The notes beneath the pieces are model-generated. The model was not told where the DNA came from, ran no database searches, and saw only the letters and a program-made list of their open reading frames with translations. From Pseudomonas sp. Seg1 (GTDB lineage Bacteria > Pseudomonadota > Gammaproteobacteria > Pseudomonadales > Pseudomonadaceae), in NCBI RefSeq assembly GCF_018326005.1, contig NZ_AP021903.1:4515001-4579000 (forward strand): a stretch of DNA of 64,000 nt, read 5' to 3'. Position 1 is the stretch's first letter. Each line of letters opens with the position of its first letter. This document shows, one piece after another, positions 25,592 through 34,447 of the stretch. The position numbers and the translations under genes were made by a program.

Positions 25592-25615
25592 ACGTTCGGC
25601 GCGGCGAAAAATTTA
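25592..25615 (-). promoter_or_regulatory. PvdS iron-starvation box of mbtH
   Basis: On the minus strand TAAAT (25611-25615), 16 nt, then CGT (25592-25594): an exact match to the PvdS consensus. The TAA of this -35 is the stop codon of pvdH, so the mbtH promoter is built into the end of the pvdH gene. Confidence 0.85.
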
Positions 25616-27025
25616 CACAGCGGCGGTGGCGGCAGCCAACGCACGGCCGAAAATCTCGGCGACGCGGTCGATTTCCGCTGCGGTGATCACCAGCGGTGGC
25701 AGGAATCGCACCACAGCACCATGACGACCGCCCAGCTCCAGAATCAGACCGCGCTTGAGACATTCGCGCTGCACCAGTGGCGCCAGACGCGCAAACGCGG
25801 GGGGATGGCCGAGCGTATCCGGCGTGCCCGTTGGATCGACCAGCTCAACGCCGAGCATCAAACCACGGCCTCGAATATCACCGAGTTGCGGGAAATCGCG
25901 CTGCAGGATGTACAGGTGTTCGCTCAGGCGCTCGCCCATGGCAGCGGCGTGCTCGCAAACCTTGTGCTCCACCAGATAACGCATCACGGCGGAACCGGCG
26001 GCCATCGCCATCTGGTTGCCACGGAACGTGCCGGCGTGGGCACCCGGTTGCCAGGTGTCGAGCCAGTCGCGATAAACCACCACCGCCAGCGGCAGACTGC
26101 CGCCAATGGCTTTGGACAGCACCACCACGTCCGGCGTAATACCGGCGTGCTCAAAGGCGAACATTTTGCCGGTGCGGGCAAACCCACTCTGGATCTCATC
26201 GACGATCAAGGCTACGCCAGCTTTCTCGGTGATGCGGCGCAAGCCGCGCAGCCATTCGATGTCGGCTGGAATCACACCGCCCTCGCCCTGCACCGCCTCG
26301 ACGATCACCGCCGCCGGCAATTGCACGCCGGCTTCGGGATCGTTGAGCAGGTTGTCCAGATAGCTCAGGTTAGCTTTCACACCCGCCTCGCCACCGAGTC
26401 CGAACGGGCAACGGTAGTCATACGGGAACGGCATGAACTGCACGCCGCTGCTGAGCAAGGCGCCCAGCGGTTTTTTCGGTCCCAGGCTGCCCATCAGGCT
26501 CAACGCCCCCTGGCTCATGCCGTGATAACCGCCGGAGAACGACAGCACGGTACTGCGCCCGGTGGCGGTGCGCACCAGTTTCAGCGCGGCTTCGACGGCA
26601 TCGGTGCCGGTCGGACCACAGAACTGGATTTTCGCCTGCGCCGCCAGTGCCGGCGGCAGCAGGCCGAACAGATCCTGGACAAACTGATCCTTGACCGGCG
26701 TGGTCAGGTCCAGCGTGTGCAGCGGCAGTTCATCGGCCAGCACCTGCTGGATCGCCTCGATCACCACCGGGTGGTTATGCCCCAATGCCAGCGTGCCAGC
26801 CCCGGCCAGGCAGTCGATGAAGGTCCGGCCCTCAACGTCTTCGACATATAGACCCTTGGCGCGTTTGAGTGCCAGCGGGATGCGGCGCGGATAGCTGCGG
26901 GCATTGGATTCCTGCCGGGCCTGACGGGCCAGCAATGGCGATTCGTTGAACTGGTACAACGTTTCTGCTGGCGCCGAGCTGACCCGGGCCGATGACTCTT
27001 CGATAAGGCTGGTGGCGACTGACAT
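25613..27025 (-). CDS. pvdH: Diaminobutyrate-2-oxoglutarate aminotransferase PvdH
   Basis: 470 residues from ATG 27025. It is a class III PLP aminotransferase with [50 protein letters not shown] and the PLP lysine in [14 protein letters not shown]. It makes L-2,4-diaminobutyrate from aspartate semialdehyde, the substrate of the third PvdL amino-acid module and of other pyoverdine modules. RBS GAGAG precedes the ATG; the frame continues to 27061 but no RBS supports that. It has its own PvdS box at 27128-27151. Confidence 0.93.
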   Translation of the reverse strand: MSVATSLIEESSARVSSAPAETLYQFNESPLLARQARQESNARSYPRRIPLALKRAKGLYVEDVEGRTFIDCLAGAGTLALGHNHPVVIEAIQQVLADELPLHTLDLTTPVKDQFVQDLFGLLPPALAAQAKIQFCGPTGTDAVEAALKLVRTATGRSTVLSFSGGYHGMSQGALSLMGSLGPKKPLGALLSSGVQFMPFPYDYRCPFGLGGEAGVKANLSYLDNLLNDPEAGVQLPAAVIVEAVQGEGGVIPADIEWLRGLRRITEKAGVALIVDEIQSGFARTGKMFAFEHAGITPDVVVLSKAIGGSLPLAVVVYRDWLDTWQPGAHAGTFRGNQMAMAAGSAVMRYLVEHKVCEHAAAMGERLSEHLYILQRDFPQLGDIRGRGLMLGVELVDPTGTPDTLGHPPAFARLAPLVQRECLKRGLILELGGRHGAVVRFLPPLVITAAEIDRVAEIFGRALAAATAAV

Positions 27026-27127
27026 CTCTCGACCCCTCAATTCGCTATGGATTGTGACCAAAACAGCACACCGGACAGGTGCGCATTCCGGTTGCGGGGC
27101 GCACTTGCAGGTTTTCCTGTTCTGGAA

Positions 27128-27151
27128 ACGCTTAAGCGAGGCGAGGATTTA
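27128..27151 (-). promoter_or_regulatory. PvdS iron-starvation box of pvdH
   Basis: Minus strand CTAAAT (27147-27151 is TAAAT), 16-nt spacer, CGT (27128-27130), an exact consensus match. It lies about 100 bp upstream of the pvdH start codon. Confidence 0.88.
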
Positions 27152-27168
27152 GCCCCTTGAGCGACTGA

Positions 27169-27653
27169 TCATCCGGACATTGCCAGTGGCGTGGACATGG
27201 GCAGGATCTGCAAGCCTTTATGGACGAGGCGTGGGGCAGATTCGCGGTAGCCGAGATGGCGATAAAACGCTTCCCCGGTGCGCGTGCTGTTCAGGTGCGC
27301 ATGGAACACACCGCGCCCTCGCAGCCAGCCTTGCAGATCGCTCATCAGCGCTCGCCCTGCGCCCCGGCGAAAGAATTCCGGTTGAACGTGGCAGAGCACA
27401 ATGTCACCACTGGCCTGAGCCATGCCGACACCGACCGGTTTGTCCGCCAGCAAGGCGATACTCAGGTAGAAGCGCGAATCGGCCAGCCGGGCACTGATGA
27501 AATCGGCGGACTGCTGACCGATCCAGTCGCTGACAAGTTGGGGTCATTGCGATGATCGAGCGCGCAACCGAAGCGGATCGAGCGTTCGATGATACGGCTG
27601 ATGATTCCGACGTCGGCCAGAACGGCCGGACGAATACAGATGGGTGCTTCCAT
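27169..27653 (-). pseudogene. GNAT acetyltransferase broken by a frameshift
   Basis: The N-terminal part (from ATG 27653: MEAPICIRPAVLADVGII) and the C-terminal part (GDIVLCHVQPEFFRRGAGRALM..., ending at 27169) are in different frames. They join into a normal ~160-residue GNAT if one base is restored in the C-run of the minus strand (GACCCC, plus-strand G-run 27540-27543): NDPQ followed by LVSDWIGQQSADFISARL. The acetyl-CoA motif is RRGAGRAL. The substrate is unknown. Either a real null allele, a phase-variable run, or a base-calling error; homopolymer indels make the last plausible. Confidence 0.8.
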
Positions 27654-27757
27654 GGCGCTGTCCCCTCAATCCATTGAGTCAAAGCTGCGCTGACCTTAGC
27701 GTCACCGCCAGCGAATAACCAATGGAGAGAAGTTACATTTGATGTGCGCCAATCCTC

Positions 27758-27845
27758 TAGGAGTGAGCCTGCTCGCGATAGCGTCGGTTCATTCCACACT
27801 CATGGGACTGAACGATTGCTATCGCGAGCAGGCTCACTCCTACAA
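27758..27845. repeat. REP doublet
   Basis: Inverted arms TAGGAGTGAGCCTGCTCGCG and its complement lie between the broken acetyltransferase and the histidine kinase, with about 40 bp between arms. Confidence 0.9.
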
Positions 27846-27860
27846 GGGAAAGTGGTGAAT

Positions 27861-29183
27861 TCAGACGGCTTGCAACGGCATGGTCAGCTCGACGCGCAAG
27901 CCATCCGGGCGGCTGTCGAAATGCAGGGCACAGTCGCAACGCTGGACGATCGCCTGGACAATCGCTAGGCCGAGGCCGCAGCCGGTGCTCTGGCCGTTGC
28001 GCCAGAAGCGCTGAGTCAGATGCTGCAGATCATCCTGCGCAATGCCCGGGCCATGGTCACGCACGACGAAACGTACGCGGTTGCCAATGGTTTCCAGACG
28101 TAACTCCACCGCACAGTCCTCAGGGGTATGGCGCAAAGCGTTATCAAGCAGATTGCGCAACGCAGCAATCGACAGCACCGCAGGCATGTGCAAAGGCGCT
28201 GTGGAAAGCTCGGGCGGCAGGTGCAACTTGATCCGCAGACGCTCACCGCCCGTGGCATCGGCAATCGCCAGCCTGGCCACTTGCTCGGCGCTGCATTGCG
28301 AGCCATCGTCGAACGACAGGCTGCCCTCCACCCGCGCCAGCAACAGCAATTGTTCAAGCGTGCGATGCAGCCGGTCGGCGCCTTCCTCGGCCCGCGCCAG
28401 CGACTGATCGCGGGCACTGCCGTCGGTCATCCGCGCCACTTGCAGGTGCGTCTTGATCGCTGTCAGCGGGCTGCGCAATTCGTGGGCGGCATCACCGGTC
28501 AATCGACGTTCACGTTCAAGGGTCTTGCCGATGCGCTGGAACAGTTGATTCTGGGTGTCGAGCAACGGCTTCAATTCGCTGGGAAACGACTGCAATTGCA
28601 ACGGCTCAAGCGAGTCGGCATTGCGCCGCATCAAGGCTTCGCGCAGGCGGTTGAGCGGTGCCAGCCCCTGGCCGATGCCCAGCCACAGCAGGCACAGACA
28701 GCCGAGCAGCGCCACACCGACAGGCACCGAAGCCGCCAGCAGGATCGACATGTTCAGGGCTTCGCGCTCGATTTGCCGATCCGCCGTGGTGATCCGCACA
28801 TCGCCGCGAGCCAGGGTGAAGCTGCGCCATGGCGCACCATCGATCATCTGGTCGTGGAAGCCCATTTTTTCGGCCTCCAGCGCTTGTTCGGGATGGTTGT
28901 GACTGCGAGCAAGAATTTCCCCGCGCAGCGAACTGACCTGACACGCCATGCCGCCGGGAATGTTCAGTTGCTCGGCACTGAAATGGGTGCCCTCGCCCTT
29001 GCTCGGCAGCGCCGGCAGTTGCTCCAGCAGCCCGGCGACCATGCGCGCCGACGCCACCAGACGCTGGTCGAGGGAGAACATCATCTGGTTGCGCAGATCG
29101 CTGAGCATCCATGCTGCCGCCAGCGCCCAGATCAGCGCGAACGCAGCGCCGAGGGTCAGGCTCAGGCGCAGTCGCAGGCTCAT
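27861..29183 (-). CDS. dsbS: Sensor histidine kinase, DsbS-like
   Basis: 440 residues from ATG 29183. Two transmembrane helices flank a periplasmic sensor region of about 130 residues, followed by HAMP-like sequence, H-box GDAAHELRSPLTAIKTHL, N-box LRNLLDNALRHTP, and ATP-binding glycine boxes DHGPGIA and GCGLGLAIV. Its ATG overlaps the stop of the response regulator (TGATG). Its position beside dsbDEG matches PA2480/PA2479 of P. aeruginosa, reported as the copper-responsive DsbRS system; the name rests on that synteny. Confidence 0.8.
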   Translation of the reverse strand: MSLRLRLSLTLGAAFALIWALAAAWMLSDLRNQMMFSLDQRLVASARMVAGLLEQLPALPSKGEGTHFSAEQLNIPGGMACQVSSLRGEILARSHNHPEQALEAEKMGFHDQMIDGAPWRSFTLARGDVRITTADRQIEREALNMSILLAASVPVGVALLGCLCLLWLGIGQGLAPLNRLREALMRRNADSLEPLQLQSFPSELKPLLDTQNQLFQRIGKTLERERRLTGDAAHELRSPLTAIKTHLQVARMTDGSARDQSLARAEEGADRLHRTLEQLLLLARVEGSLSFDDGSQCSAEQVARLAIADATGGERLRIKLHLPPELSTAPLHMPAVLSIAALRNLLDNALRHTPEDCAVELRLETIGNRVRFVVRDHGPGIAQDDLQHLTQRFWRNGQSTGCGLGLAIVQAIVQRCDCALHFDSRPDGLRVELTMPLQAV

Positions 29184-29863
29184 CACTTGCCTTGATCTCC
29201 ACCATCGGCCGGGCCCAAGCGATAGCCCAGACCGCGTACGGTTTCGACGATGCCTTTGCCGAGTTTGCTGCGCAGGTGATGGATATGCACATTCAACGCG
29301 TTGCTTTCCAGCTCATCGTTGAAACCGTAGACGCTGTCCTTCAACTGCTCGGTCGACAGCACCCGGCCGCGATTGTGCAACAAGGCCTGCAACAGTGATT
29401 GCTCACGTCGCGACAAATCCACCGGTTGTCCGGCCAAGGTGGTTTCGCGGCTGCTCGGATCGTAGGTCAGCGCGCCGTGTTCGATCAGGTTGACACTGCG
29501 CCCGGCCACTCGCCGCAACAAGGTTTGCAGACGCGCGAACAGCTCGCGCAGATCGAACGGTTTAAGCAGGTAATCATCCGCGCCGGCCTGCAAGCCATCG
29601 ACCCGGTCGGTGACCGAATCGCGCGCGGTCAGAATCAGCACCGGAATTTCCAGACCGTGCTGGCGCAGCTGCTGCAACAGTTTGAGACCATCTTCGTCGG
29701 GCAGGCCGAGATCAAGCACCATGACATCAAACTCGGCAACCTTGAGCATCGCCCGCGCCTTGGACGCGGTGTTGACGTGTTCGACGGTCAGCCCCTGAGC
29801 CGTGAGACCGGCAACGATGCCGCTGGCGATCAGCTCGTCGTCTTCGCAAACCAGTACGTGCAT
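29183..29863 (-). CDS. dsbR: OmpR-family response regulator, DsbR-like
   Basis: 226 residues from ATG 29863. Receiver domain with acidic pocket D8-D9, phosphoacceptor Asp51 (VMVLDLGLPDEDG) and Lys101 (LLKPFDL); then an OmpR/PhoB winged helix (LSRREQSLLQALLHNRGRVL ... HIHHLRSKLGKGIVETVRGLGYRL). It is QseB/PmrA-like, and a PmrA-type repeat GTTAAT-N5-GTTAAT stands upstream of dsbD. The open frame to 29965 has no RBS. It probably activates dsbDEG. In this genome the hemopexin-like gene lies between it and dsbD. Confidence 0.8.
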   Translation of the reverse strand: MHVLVCEDDELIASGIVAGLTAQGLTVEHVNTASKARAMLKVAEFDVMVLDLGLPDEDGLKLLQQLRQHGLEIPVLILTARDSVTDRVDGLQAGADDYLLKPFDLRELFARLQTLLRRVAGRSVNLIEHGALTYDPSSRETTLAGQPVDLSRREQSLLQALLHNRGRVLSTEQLKDSVYGFNDELESNALNVHIHHLRSKLGKGIVETVRGLGYRLGPADGGDQGK

Positions 29864-30277
29864 GGGTGCTCCGTGAATAAAAAGGCGAGTGAAGCAGGCG
29901 AGGATTAAGCGGCAATTATGGCCGTCACCGAGGTTCCCGGGAAGGCGGGATAAAAACCGCTGCATAAAACCTGGCGCGAAAAGCCACAGTCACCGGGCGT
30001 TCAATCCTCTCTCACTAATAAAGAAACACTTTTCGCCTATATATAAACAGCCCAATCAATTAATTTAAAACAGACAACTTAAACAGCCACAAAATTGATT
30101 TGTATAACATATCCAAACTATAACGAATCATCTCTATTAACTGGCTCCCCGGCACGCAAATAAATCGATAACAACCATTGACTCGAAATTATGCGCAACT
30201 TAATCACTTCATGAAAGAGCTAGCGCAGAGCAACTCAAAGCAACACATTCACCCTATTTAAATTAAAGGATCAAGAT
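29864..30277. other. AT-rich intergenic region
   Basis: About 410 bp between dsbR and the hemopexin-like gene. From roughly 30000 to 30270 it is much richer in A and T than its surroundings, as often seen in acquired DNA. An AAAGGA precedes the ATG at 30278. I see no gene or clear promoter in it. Confidence 0.6.
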
Positions 30278-30961
30278 ATGCCCGCATTAAAAAATTTTGT
30301 CGCCGTGGATTGGCGTTCCGGAAAAGACCGGATCTATTTTTTTTTCAGAGACACCAACACTTACTCTCGATTCAATATCGGCGACAATGAAGTTCCCTCA
30401 GGTTATCCGAGACCGGTTGCCGGAGGCTGGGATACCCTCACTGATATGACGACCTTGCGTTTCGGCTTTACTACGACCGGAATCCCCAGGCAAGACCTGT
30501 TCTTCGACGATCGTGACATCCTCTGGTTGTTTTCTTATCAGGATGGAATTCCGACAGTGAACTGGTACAACCAGGACACCGACAAGAACATGGGTTTCCA
30601 ACGCGTTGAAGAATCAATGTGGTATCGCCTGCTACCTTATTTCGATCGCATCATCGGAGGTTTCTGGTGGGGGTCCAACCCTTAAAGCGAACTTTTCCGA
30701 TTCATCCTGAATGATGGCCATTGTCTCGTACTGAACGTGACGAACGGCAGAGTCAGACGCGACACTATCAACCACCGTAACTGGCCCGGATTATCGCGCT
30801 ATAAAGATCGAATTATCGCAGTGGTACAAAATGATGTGCCAGACCCCACAAGGATCTATTTCTTCCTTACCAACAATGAATACGTGACCTATTCAGGTAC
30901 AAGTGTACATGGCCCCTACGAGGTTGATGAAGGACGCTGGCCAGGCTTGTTGCGCGACTGA
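30278..30961 (+). pseudogene. Four-bladed hemopexin-like protein interrupted by an in-frame stop
   Basis: One reading frame of 228 codons is split by TAA at codon 136 (30683-30685). The same frame continues SELFRFILNDGHCLVLNV to 30961. Four hemopexin-type repeats can be seen: KDRIYFFFRDTNTYSRFNIG..GYPRPVAGGWDTL; QDLFFDDRDILWLFSY..; FDRIIGGFWWGSNP-stop-SELFRF..NWPGL; and DRIIAVVQNDVPDPTRIYFFLTNNEY..WPGLL. That is one complete propeller, as in photopexins and plant PA2 albumins. There is no signal peptide. Without the stop, a single-base change such as AAA to TAA explains it. The ligand is unknown. Confidence 0.7.
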
Positions 30962-30993
30962 TTGGCCAATCATGGAGGGGCTTGTAGGATAGG

Positions 30994-31010
30994 GTTAATT
31001 ATCGGTTAAT
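30994..31010 (+). promoter_or_regulatory. PmrA-type direct repeat, probable DsbR box
   Basis: GTTAAT (30994-30999), 5 nt, GTTAAT (31005-31010): two half-sites 11 bp apart, the arrangement bound by PmrA/QseB-type regulators. It lies 49 bp upstream of the dsbD start. The adjacent DsbR-like regulator is the likely binder. Confidence 0.65.
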
Positions 31011-31058
31011 CGCCGCCACCCATTCTGCATCTCACTTGCACAGGGACAAGGCTCCTCC

Positions 31059-32792
31059 ATGCGTCATTTTTTTCTTTTGTTTGCTCTGCTGATCTCGGGC
31101 CTGGCCCAGGCGGGAAGTAATCCTTTCGAAACGAAACCGGAATTCTTCCCGGTCGATAAGGCGTTCGTCCTCACCTCTGAACGTCTGGAGTCCGGTGAGA
31201 ATCAGCTGTTCTGGCAGATTGCCGACGGTTATTACCTGTATCAGAAACGCCTGAAATTCGATGGACTGGCCGCTGAGCAGCAGCCAGCCTTGCCCGAAGG
31301 CGAATCCCACAGCGACGAGTTTTTCGGCGAACAACCGGTCTATCGCCAAGGCCTGGAAGTGAAAATCCCGGCGGCGGCCACCGGTCAGATCAAAGTCAGT
31401 TATCAAGGCTGCGCCGATGCTGGCCTGTGTTACCCGCCGCAAACCCGGGTGATTGACCTGGGCGGTAAAGCGACCCCGGCTGCCGGCGCCGAAGCACCGG
31501 ATCAAGCGCTGGCCAGCAGCCTGCAGCAACGGGCGCTGGGCTGGAGCCTGCTGGTGTTTTTCGGCCTCGGCCTGCTGTTGGCCTTCACCCCCTGCACGTT
31601 GCCGATGCTGCCGATTCTGGCCGGAATGATTGTGGGGAGTGGCGCGACGCCTCGTCGTGGTTTCGCCTTGGCTGGCAGTTATGTGATCTGTATGGCGCTG
31701 GTCTATGCGGCGATGGGCGTGATTGCCGCGCTGCTTGGAGCCAATCTTCAGGCGTGGTTGCAAAATCCGTGGCTGCTGGGTGCCTTCGCGGCCGTGTTCG
31801 TGGTGCTGGCGTTGCCGATGTTCGGCTTCTTTGAATTGCAATTGCCGGTGGCGCTGCGAGATCGGCTGGAACATGCCTCGCGCAGTCGCAGCGGCGGCAG
31901 CCTGATTGGCGCCGGCGTACTCGGCGCGCTGTCGGGCCTGTTGGTCGGCCCGTGCATGACCGCGCCACTGGCAGGCGCGTTGCTGTACATCGCACAGAGT
32001 GGCAACGCCCTGCACGGCGGGTTGATTCTGTTCTCGCTGGGGATCGGCATCGGTGTGCCGCTGTTGTTGCTGGTGACCGTCGGTAATCGCTTCCTGCCAA
32101 AACCCGGCGAGTGGATGAACCTGCTCAAAGGCGTGTTCGGTTTCCTCTTCCTCGCCACGGCCTTGCTGATGCTGCGCCCGGTGCTCGATCCATCGTTGTG
32201 GCTCGGTCTGTGCGGCGCCCTGCTGTTGATCGCGGCTTATTGCGCCTGGAAACAGTCGGAAGGCTTTGGCCGTGTCGCACAGTTGTTCGGTGCTACGGGA
32301 TTGCTGCTCGGGTTATGGGGCAGTTTGTTGGTGATCGGTGCGGCGGGCGGCAGCGACGATCCGTATCAGCCGTTGCAGGTTTACAGCGGCGGCCGTGTCG
32401 CCAGCACCGCACCCAATGGTCATGACGCGTTCATCACGATCAACGACCCCGCAGCGCTGCAACGCGAACTCGATACCGCCAAGGCACAGGGCCAATGGGT
32501 CCTGCTCGATTACTACGCCGACTGGTGCGTGTCGTGCAAAGTCATGGAGAAGCAGGTGTTCGGCAAGGACCAGGTGATGCAGGCGTTGAGCGACGTACGC
32601 CTGCTACGCCTGGATGTCACCGCCGACAATGCCGCCAGCCGTGAACTGCTCGGCCGTTACAAAGTGCCGGGGCCGCCAAGCTTTGTCTGGATCGGCGCCA
32701 ACGGCGAGGAACGACGCAGCCAGCGCATTACCGGTGAAGTCGATGCCGAGACGTTTCTGCAACGCTGGACCACCACCCGAGACGCCAACTGA
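31059..32792 (+). CDS. dsbD: Thiol:disulfide interchange protein DsbD
   Basis: 577 residues. A signal peptide (1-19) leads to the periplasmic alpha domain with its cysteine pair in YQGCADAGLCYPP. The membrane domain has about eight helices and two conserved cysteines, in AFTPCTLPMLP and VGPCMTAPLAGALL. The periplasmic gamma domain carries the thioredoxin motif in YADWCVSCKVMEKQ. It passes electrons from cytoplasmic thioredoxin to periplasmic proteins such as DsbG and TlpA-type proteins. First gene of the dsbD-dsbE-dsbG operon; equivalent to PA2478. Confidence 0.93.
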   Translation: MRHFFLLFALLISGLAQAGSNPFETKPEFFPVDKAFVLTSERLESGENQLFWQIADGYYLYQKRLKFDGLAAEQQPALPEGESHSDEFFGEQPVYRQGLEVKIPAAATGQIKVSYQGCADAGLCYPPQTRVIDLGGKATPAAGAEAPDQALASSLQQRALGWSLLVFFGLGLLLAFTPCTLPMLPILAGMIVGSGATPRRGFALAGSYVICMALVYAAMGVIAALLGANLQAWLQNPWLLGAFAAVFVVLALPMFGFFELQLPVALRDRLEHASRSRSGGSLIGAGVLGALSGLLVGPCMTAPLAGALLYIAQSGNALHGGLILFSLGIGIGVPLLLLVTVGNRFLPKPGEWMNLLKGVFGFLFLATALLMLRPVLDPSLWLGLCGALLLIAAYCAWKQSEGFGRVAQLFGATGLLLGLWGSLLVIGAAGGSDDPYQPLQVYSGGRVASTAPNGHDAFITINDPAALQRELDTAKAQGQWVLLDYYADWCVSCKVMEKQVFGKDQVMQALSDVRLLRLDVTADNAASRELLGRYKVPGPPSFVWIGANGEERRSQRITGEVDAETFLQRWTTTRDAN

Positions 32793-33667
32793 TGCTGACA
32801 TTCACCCTCGGCACCTTTGCCATCGCGCTTAACCACCTGCTGCTGATCAGTGCATTGGCACTGGCGACCTTCGTCGGCTGGCGGGTGGCCAAACGCGGCG
32901 GCGATAATCCCGAGTCGGCGCTGTTCAGCCTGTTTCTGCTGGGCATGCTCGCCGCCCGCGTTGCGTTTGTCGCTCTGTACTGGAGCCACTATCGCAATGA
33001 TCCATGGCAAATCGTTGACCTGCGCGATGGCGGTTTTCTCGCCTGGCCGGGGGTGATTGTCTTGCTGCTCGCCGCCCTGTATCGCGGCTGGCGTCGTCCG
33101 GGTTTGCGTCGGCCGTTGGGGTTTGGCGTGGCCAGTGGTGTGGTGTTCTGGTTGCTGGCGACGCTGTCGCTGAACATCTACGAACAAGGCACTCGGCTGC
33201 CGAACATCGACCTGCGCAACGCTGCCGGGGAGACGATCAAGCTCAGCGACTATCAGGGCGGCCCGCTGGTGATCAACCTTTGGGCGACCTGGTGCCCACC
33301 GTGCCGGCGTGAAATGCCGGTACTGGAAAATGCCCAGCAGCAACGCCCGGACCTGACCTTCCTGTTCGTCAACCAGGCCGAAAGCATGCAGAGCGTGGCG
33401 ACTTTTCTCGAAACCCAAGGCCTGAGCCTGAACAACGTGTTGTTTGATCGCGGCGGTCGACTGGGCCAGGCCGTGGGTTCCATGGCATTGCCGACTACCC
33501 TGTTCTATAACCCTGATGGTCGCCTGTTGGCCAGCCACCTGGGCGAGTTGTCCAACGCGAGCCTGGCCCGCGCCCTGGAAAACTTCGACGTCCCGAATCC
33601 TGATTCGACTGCCGTACCGGCCACCTCTGCAAGGAAACTGCCATGCCCCGCCTCCGCCACCTGCTGA
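32792..33667 (+). CDS. dsbE: TlpA/DsbE-like thioredoxin with N-terminal membrane domain
   Basis: A 291-residue protein. Residues 1-~130 contain four hydrophobic helices (LNHLLLISALALATFVGW, LFLLGMLAARVAFVALYW and two more), followed by a TlpA-type thioredoxin domain (LPNIDLRNAAGETIKLSDYQGG) with the active site ATWCPPCRREMP. It is expected to face the periplasm and reduce disulfides with electrons from DsbD. It starts on the last base of the dsbD stop (TGATG) and overlaps dsbG by 25 bp. The name follows the PA2477 equivalent; TlpA is the family name. Confidence 0.85.
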   Translation: MLTFTLGTFAIALNHLLLISALALATFVGWRVAKRGGDNPESALFSLFLLGMLAARVAFVALYWSHYRNDPWQIVDLRDGGFLAWPGVIVLLLAALYRGWRRPGLRRPLGFGVASGVVFWLLATLSLNIYEQGTRLPNIDLRNAAGETIKLSDYQGGPLVINLWATWCPPCRREMPVLENAQQQRPDLTFLFVNQAESMQSVATFLETQGLSLNNVLFDRGGRLGQAVGSMALPTTLFYNPDGRLLASHLGELSNASLARALENFDVPNPDSTAVPATSARKLPCPASATC

Positions 33668-34413
33668 CGCTGACCCTGGGCACTGCCCTGCTGCAACTGC
33701 CGTCGGTTCAGGCCGCCGAAGAACTGCCCGCTGCGATCAAGCAGATCGAAGCCAAGGGCGCAAAAATCGTCGGCCAGTTCGACGCACCGGATGGTTTGCG
33801 CGGTTATGCCGCGCAATACCAGAACCGCGGCATGGCGCTGTACCTGACCCCGGACGGTAAACACGTGCTGCTGGGCAATTTGTACGACGCCGACGGCAAA
33901 GACTTGAGCAACGAGCCGTTGCAAAAACTGGTCTACGCACCGCTGGCCAAGGAAGTCTGGGCCAAGTTCGAGGCGAGCAACTGGATTCAGGACGGCAATA
34001 AGGATGCGCCACGCACCGTGTATCTGTTCAGCGATCCTAACTGCCCGTATTGCAACATGTTCTGGGAACAGGCCCGCCCTTGGGTCAAATCCGGCAAGGT
34101 GCAGTTGCGGCACATCATGGTTGGCATCATCCGCGAGGACAGCCCGGGCAAATCCGCCGCACTGCTGGCGGCCAAGGATCCGAGCAAAGCCCTGGAAGAT
34201 CACGAAAAGGCCGGCAAGGGCAGTTCGCTCAAAGCCTTGAAGGACATTCCAGCAGCGGTGCAGAGCAAACTGGCGGTAAACATGCAGTTGATGGAAGACC
34301 TGGAATTGCAGGCGACGCCGGCGATTTTCTACATGGATGACAAGGGTGAACTGCAACAACAGCAAGGCGCGCCTTCGCCGGACAAGTTGGCGAAGATTCT
34401 CGGGCCTAAGTAA
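33643..34413 (+). CDS. dsbG: Thiol:disulfide isomerase DsbG
   Basis: 256 residues, with a signal peptide (cleavage near SVQAAEELP), an N-terminal dimerisation domain (GAKIVGQFDAPDGLRGYAAQY), and a thioredoxin domain with FSDPNCPYCNMFW, the CPYC motif of DsbG. DsbG protects or repairs single cysteines in periplasmic proteins and is kept reduced by DsbD. Copper stress damages such cysteines, which fits control by DsbRS. It overlaps the previous gene and ends the operon. Confidence 0.93.
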   Translation: MPRLRHLLTLTLGTALLQLPSVQAAEELPAAIKQIEAKGAKIVGQFDAPDGLRGYAAQYQNRGMALYLTPDGKHVLLGNLYDADGKDLSNEPLQKLVYAPLAKEVWAKFEASNWIQDGNKDAPRTVYLFSDPNCPYCNMFWEQARPWVKSGKVQLRHIMVGIIREDSPGKSAALLAAKDPSKALEDHEKAGKGSSLKALKDIPAAVQSKLAVNMQLMEDLELQATPAIFYMDDKGELQQQQGAPSPDKLAKILGPK

Positions 34414-34421
34414 AGATCACG

Positions 34422-34446
34422 GGCTCCTGCACCGGGTGCGGGAGCC
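34422..34446. terminator. Hairpin between convergent dsbG and the ParB-like gene
   Basis: Stem GGCTCCTGCAC / GTGCGGGAGCC with one T-G pair and a 3-nt loop. There is no strong T-run on either side, so intrinsic termination is uncertain, but the place between convergent stop codons is typical. Confidence 0.55.
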
Positions 34447-34447
34447 A

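Noticed and set aside
25553..26851. Plus-strand frame of 432 codons opposite pvdH
   Set aside because: Antisense of PvdH with shadow composition; pvdH has all aminotransferase motifs.
30683..30685. Recoding of the hemopexin-like stop as selenocysteine or pyrrolysine
   Set aside because: The codon is TAA; those systems use TGA or TAG, and no recoding structure is apparent. A nonsense mutation is simpler.
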